Shown in pieces: positions 58,810-64,000 of a stretch of DNA of 64,000 nucleotides. This stretch comes from Hetaerina americana (lineage: Eukaryota > Arthropoda > Insecta > Odonata > Calopterygidae). The DNA lies in NCBI GenBank assembly GCA_022747635.1, contig JAKTNV010000005.1:35192336-35256335 (forward strand), written 5' to 3'. A program made the position numbers and the translations under genes. A model generated the notes under the pieces. That model ran no database searches. It was not told the DNA's origin and saw only the letters and a program-made list of their open reading frames with translations. The stretch's first letter is position 1, and every line of letters begins with the position of its first letter.

Positions 58810-61800
58810 AACGAACAATAATGAAGTTTCTATCCCGATTGTTTTTTTAATATATATTAAAAGTTTATAATACCCCCTCGTATTTCACACGGAAAATTGT
58901 TTCAGTGATGTTGACGTGGATGTGACGAGGAAACAAATTTGATTCGATCGACTTGAGCGAATTCTGGTAACTTACTCGCGACCAAGTGAATAGAGCAATT
59001 CGAAAAACACAGGAAATTATGGACAGATAACATCCTCCCTACTCTGCTAAAAATACCTTTTGTGTTCAACCTGTATAACTGATGTAGAAGCAAGCGAATG
59101 GATTGAGTGTTCGAATTTGGGTAGATGTCAGAGAAAAGCCTTTTTTTTCTGAAGTTTTCCCGAATATCGTGCTAGGAGGGAACAAACAATGCACTTCGTG
59201 TTCAATCGCGTGGAAATTAACACTTCGATGGATTTATCAAGCGAAGCGACTTGCTGTGAGCGTCCAGACGCCCGTGGCAATTAAGATCATCAGAAATCCC
59301 TATGTGTAGATAGCACTCTTTCCTTTTGCCAACTATTATATTTCTTTCGCCCCTCATCACATCCGTGCTGGACGAAGTGGTGCTGTAAAATGATGATGAG
59401 TTCCAATTAAGACCGCGGTCACGGAACTCTTGCTCTTTCCTGAAATGCATCAACGAAGGAAATATACTTTCCGGTTTTTTGAGTATGACGTGTCGAGATA
59501 GAAGGCTGTATCAAGCGGATGTGCAATCAGGGAGCCTATCTTGGATAAGAGAAATGGTGGGCATTCAAGCGTCATCCGAGTCGTGTCTACGGAGGTGCAA
59601 ATTGATCCCGTTTTATGCTTTCCCACCTCTAGAAAGGCTCACGGGTGATCTTTTTAAATTAATGCTAAATGATCCCCACAGAGGAAAAAATCTAGCTTTT
59701 AGTTAATCCATTTCTAATGAATAATCCATTCGCACCAAGGCACGCGGCCGTAACCGATGATTTGGAGTTTTAACAAAAATTCCAAATAATATGGACAACC
59801 AATTGGGCTCGAACTCTTTAAATGCTATTTGATGATTGGTATTTATAGCTTAGATCTAAGATTTCCGTGAGATGAAAAGGAAAAAGGAACATTCTATTCA
59901 CAGGTTCAAATTCCAATGCATCGACGACGACATAGGATTTTCAATCTAAGTTCAGAATCAAAGAGGATTTCTTCTAATTTTATTTTCTAGGCAGGATTGT
60001 CTAGCGATTTGAATAATTAACCAAGTGTATGAAAGGATAATTTGGACTTATTTTATGTGATACTTTTAATTGGCCTTCCGTGCTGTACTCATCTCTATAA
60101 TTTTCCATTAAAGCGTTCGACCGTCACTTTTAATAGCTCGAATTATTAAGTGAATGCCAACGAACAGAGAAGTTCTTATGTGATCATTTCACTAACTGGA
60201 TGAAGCGTATTTGAAATAACAATAGAAATAAACCATGTTATGTACCAGAGCAAAATGATACCATTAGTTCATACGTGCATGAACCATTGATTTCATCTCA
60301 TGCAAGTTCATTAATCCAAAAAACGTTTGAGTACCAATCGTGAATCGCTTAAATTCACTTCATAAATCTCCCACATTTATCCATCGATAAAAACTAGGAC
60401 AACATTTTTCGAAACGGTTGCTCAGTAAAATGAGCTATTTCCCTAGCAGGTGGATAAAATTCATTCTAAAGCATCCCTCCAAAGTGGCGGTCCCAAAGTG
60501 CAGGAAAATGACAGCTTCATCCCCATTGAGGGTACGAAGAAAAGGTGACCGTGAAGGCAGTGACCTCCATCATGCCGTTCCTGTCTCATTTCACTTCTCA
60601 CGAGAAGATTAAGTAAGGACAGCGATGCTCTCAGACGCCAGATCGTTGTCAGATTATTTAGATAAGTCACTGTCATGTGACATTCTCGTTATTTCCAAAG
60701 GTTTTCATCTCCGGGAAGAATCTTTCCCGATTGAAAACTTCTGGAGAAGGTAATGAATGGTCGTGAGGCCTACCAAAGCAGCGGGGACGTTTTATATTTG
60801 ATATCCTACCATCCCCCAATAATAATCAATCGAGTTTGGGCATTAAGAAACATTTAAGGGCGTATTTTTACTGTAATTTTAACATTCGATGAACCATCAA
60901 AATGTCTATTTTTGTGACATCACTACCAGAGAGATCTGGAATAATATTTTAATGTTATGTTAATAGGTCATAAGCATACCTTGATTACACATGTAGGTAC
61001 TTGGGTAGAGGGTAGCCGTGCTTCAAAGAAGTCCTGCTCCGAGGAGAGTTCATTTCTCCTCTTCACTTCTTCGCTCCATTCCGGATAACTTTGGTGAAGA
61101 AATTTTAATGGCTCCCTTTTCTACTGCAACCTAAAGAATGAAAATACTACCTTTAATGCGGATAAATTAGAGTTATATACCACATTTTCACATTATTTAT
61201 TTGGCCAAAAATGATGTAATGATTGAAAGGTTGGATTAGAACTGTAACATTGCTCTCACTCGCGTTAATAACTGTCACGCTCTAAATATTAGACATTCAG
61301 AAAAAATACTATCTAATTGCAAAAAAAGTACTCGCAGTTCTACGAAATGAAATTGACTGAGTGTTTTTACTCTTTTTTCAGCCAGTACCACTGATAAAAA
61401 AACTTTGAATATTGAATTTATCCAAGTGTAAGAATCAGAAGGGAATATTAAGGTACCTACGCCATTAAGTCCTATTTCCATCCTTGACTGGGGAAATGTT
61501 AATGACACCTGACGAAACAACTGAACCTTCAAATTGGAAAATACCAGTTTTTAAACAGAATTGTTCTGCTTCCCACTATGGACACACTTAGAACAGATAT
61601 AGAAGTACAGACATAGAAGCTCACGAATTGGAAATAAGACCCACTTTTCGGATAATACCACAGTTAGCTTAGTTATAGCACAATGGCTATAACTAATCTT
61701 GAGACACAAATTCCATCTGCTCATATGGAAAGACATTTATCAAAGAAAAAATAGGACGTGAGGCAAACGATAGAAAAGCATTACGAAGAAAGATTCCTGT

Positions 61801-62500
61801 ATCTATTTAGCCTGTTCTGTGGTCTAAAATGTGTTATCAGGTATTTGTTGTTCAAGTCTAAATATAAATGTTTTCATAATAATAAACCTGGATTGGGATA
61901 AGAACTGGCATTAAACGTCAATCAGACTATATACGCATGTACCGTATTTATGCAAACTCATCGCATAGCCACAGAATGAAGTCACGGGCAGAATTCAGAT
62001 GAAGGGTTAGCGGAGGAATTAAAAAGGATATTTCTACAACCCGAGGACGTTGCTTAAATTTCAGGCCCGATGCAGACGGCAAAGCAGATAGTGTGGGAGA
62101 TGCGGAGTCCGACAATTCTCTCAACAGCTGGCTTAAAAATAAAATAAACTCACAGTCCAATCGTTCTTCCGCATTTATTCCTGGAGTTCCATTACAACTC
62201 CAGACACACTTATCCCATTTTGTCGGCGAGGACATTGACGCGGGCATCCGGAGTCTACCTATCACATGTTTCCGTGAATGAAGGGGGAATGCGTGACCAT
62301 TGGCCGAGACTTAATCTTTATTCCTCCATCTCGACTTACCTCTTATTCCCGATGCCCGATTGCATGGAAAAGACTCTCTCCAGCTTAGAGTTCACACCAG
62401 AAGGCTCTTTGTTACTCAAAACTCGCTAATTTATTTTCCCATTATGATTTGCGCGCTATCAGAATTCACGAATCTTATAAAGTCATCAAATCAGAGGTCG
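58810..62500. other. AT-rich DNA, no gene seen
   Basis: Short frames up to 105 codons (61948-62265 minus), none recognisable. Confidence 0.5.
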
Positions 62501-62835
62501 TGAAGAGTTTGAGAGAGAGAGCAGCACCGAGTTTGGTGGACCGAGATTAAATCACTGTCACCCACCATCAGTGCCTTCGGATTTCAGATACATTTCGGAA
62601 TTGGAAAAAGACAAGGCTCCAACGAAAACAAGAGGAGGAGAAAATAATGAGGCCGCAAGAAAAGAGGAAAATAGTAATCAAAGAATAGATACGGAAGGCA
62701 ACAATTATCCTTGAAGTGCGTGAACCTCTGCTTCCTCATGTCTTATGCAATTAAGATTTCTGTCTAACGATCATCTATTTCTTGCTCTGAGTATCTTTCA
62801 AAAGTAAACAGTGCGTTATAACTTAATCTTCTGTT

Positions 62836-62883
62836 GTAAAAACGTCAACAGATGTAGCATCTTTAGTATGTTGACGTTTTTAC
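62836..62883. repeat. 15-bp perfect hairpin
   Basis: GTAAAAACGTCAACA (62836-62850) and its exact complement (62869-62883) enclose 18 bases. It could form a stable hairpin if transcribed, but there is no sign of a promoter, terminator or conserved precursor. Confidence 0.85.
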
Positions 62884-62889
62884 CATGGG

Positions 62890-64000
62890 CAATTACATTT
62901 ATAGCGCTGATGCGTAAAAAAATGCGTAGCGTTGATGCAAATCTATTGCTTAACTCTCTCGGGCAAGAATTGAAAATGACAATAATTGATAGGGAATCAG
63001 GAACGTAAATTTTTGAGAAATGAATGGCCCTAAAAGATTATTACTAATAACAATTGGGAATTAAGAGTCTCTCACTTGGTGAGAACAAAATCAATCTTAA
63101 TAGTTGCTTCGTCATATACAATTTAAAGGGTAAATTAGGCAACAAATTCATTATATTCGCGATTCCGGTATTCTTTATTCATTTGTGCCAAATTGTCAAT
63201 GCTGAAATTATTACTTTGAGGCAGAAGTAAAATATCGATCTTTTTGATAATTTTTTGTTGATTCTTTATTTCCAATACCTATCTAATAATTATTTCTACA
63301 TGGATTCAGATCATTGAATATTTCTTCTAGAGAGTGAACTAGGTATTTATTGCAGAAATATTTTACAACTTGCCATCATTACTTTCTTAAATAACCCATG
63401 GTATGGGAGGCAGTGGGTGTATTTTATTGCATTACTTTAATGACTAAATTGTTGTCATGTGGGCAGGAAAAATTCCCACGTTTGGTACACGAAAATTACT
63501 GATAATGAATCCTCACTCGTTGATATTCCAGCTATTCCACCGATCCGTAATCAAATTGTTGGAAGAGGATTTTCATGTTGCAACATCAAGGTTAAGGTTT
63601 GCAGCCATCAAAAACATGCTCAATAGTCGTAACTCGATTTTAGCTCCGACGAAAGATACCATTTGGCACCGGAAACTCAGTTCACTGGAGACTATCAAAT
63701 CCCCCCATAAAATCCACACCCAAGGCGGGATTCGCATTTATTCGAGATCACATGTCCTGGGACGGGCAAACACGGTTTATTTCAGCTTCAGGCCTGGTGT
63801 CGAATCGCCATCACTTAGATCTCGCTCAAAGGATTGGAAGAGATTACTATTCGGCTCTTTTGCTTTACTTCAATTTCCCTCCATCCCAAAACACCCAAAG
63901 TTTTTATCCCTGTCTCTCACTCTCTCTGTGATCCCCACTTCTGCTCTTTTTCAGCTCGCCGTCTTTATTGTCTTTCCTGTACGTCAGGCTGTCACGCAAG
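62890..64000. other. AT-rich DNA, no gene seen
   Basis: Ordinary AT-rich sequence up to the window edge, slightly more pyrimidine-rich at the very end (63880-63960). Confidence 0.5.

Noticed and set aside
1..64000. CRISPR array, bacterial operons or viral genome segment
   Set aside because: No regularly spaced identical repeats, no dense coding, and no viral protein signatures. The sequence is eukaryotic in character.

Overview
This window looks like non-coding, repeat-bearing nuclear DNA from an arthropod, most likely an insect. The evidence is an AT-rich background with long (TA)n microsatellites, several mariner-family DNA transposons, tRNA-derived SINE-like units, and two LINE remnants. 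One LINE ends in a (GATGTA)n tail of a kind I associate with arthropod genomes. I cannot name the species. I recognise no host protein-coding gene, rRNA gene or intact functional tRNA gene. Everything with a recognisable protein signature is a transposon remnant, so the window is probably intergenic or a very large intron.

Layout. 1-3.4 kb is AT-rich with two (TA)n tracts. 3.4-4.25 kb is a GC/CpG-rich patch followed by a candidate TATA/Inr promoter and a 5' splice site. 4.7-8.1 kb is a cluster of three different internally deleted mariners (4714-5274, 6075-6945, 7340-8092), with a SINE remnant between the first two. 8.1-37.3 kb is mostly AT-rich with GC-rich patches every few kb, tRNA-like units near 11.2, 20.8 and 25.2 kb, a 99-bp-arm palindrome at 13469-13668, and a composite block of (TA)n tracts, inverted repeats and a tRNA-like unit at 20429-21070. 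37341-38093 is a second copy of the 753-bp mariner derivative, in the opposite orientation. 39.8-41.0 kb is an older mariner split by a 5'-truncated LINE. 42-50 kb alternates AT-rich DNA with three large GC-rich patches. 51.5-52.7 kb is a decayed APE-type LINE with a tRNA-derived SINE inserted in it, and a 58-bp piece of the same locus recurs inverted at 53.5 kb. 54-55 kb and 57-58 kb are GC-rich patches, the first with homopurine GAGA tracts and a strict G-quadruplex motif. A mariner fossil lies at 58.5-58.8 kb, and the rest is featureless AT-rich DNA.

How the elements relate. No mariner copy keeps all three catalytic aspartates, so none is autonomous. The two 753-bp copies share the same deletion, have intact terminal repeats and TA flanks, and matched in every stretch I compared. 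They therefore look like a recently mobile non-autonomous family moved by a transposase encoded elsewhere. The nested insertions (LINE in mariner, SINE in LINE) give a relative order of transposition. The most unusual structures are the palindrome at 13.5 kb and the block at 20.4-21.1 kb, which appear to share a Penelope-like, hammerhead-resembling terminal motif next to (TA)n.
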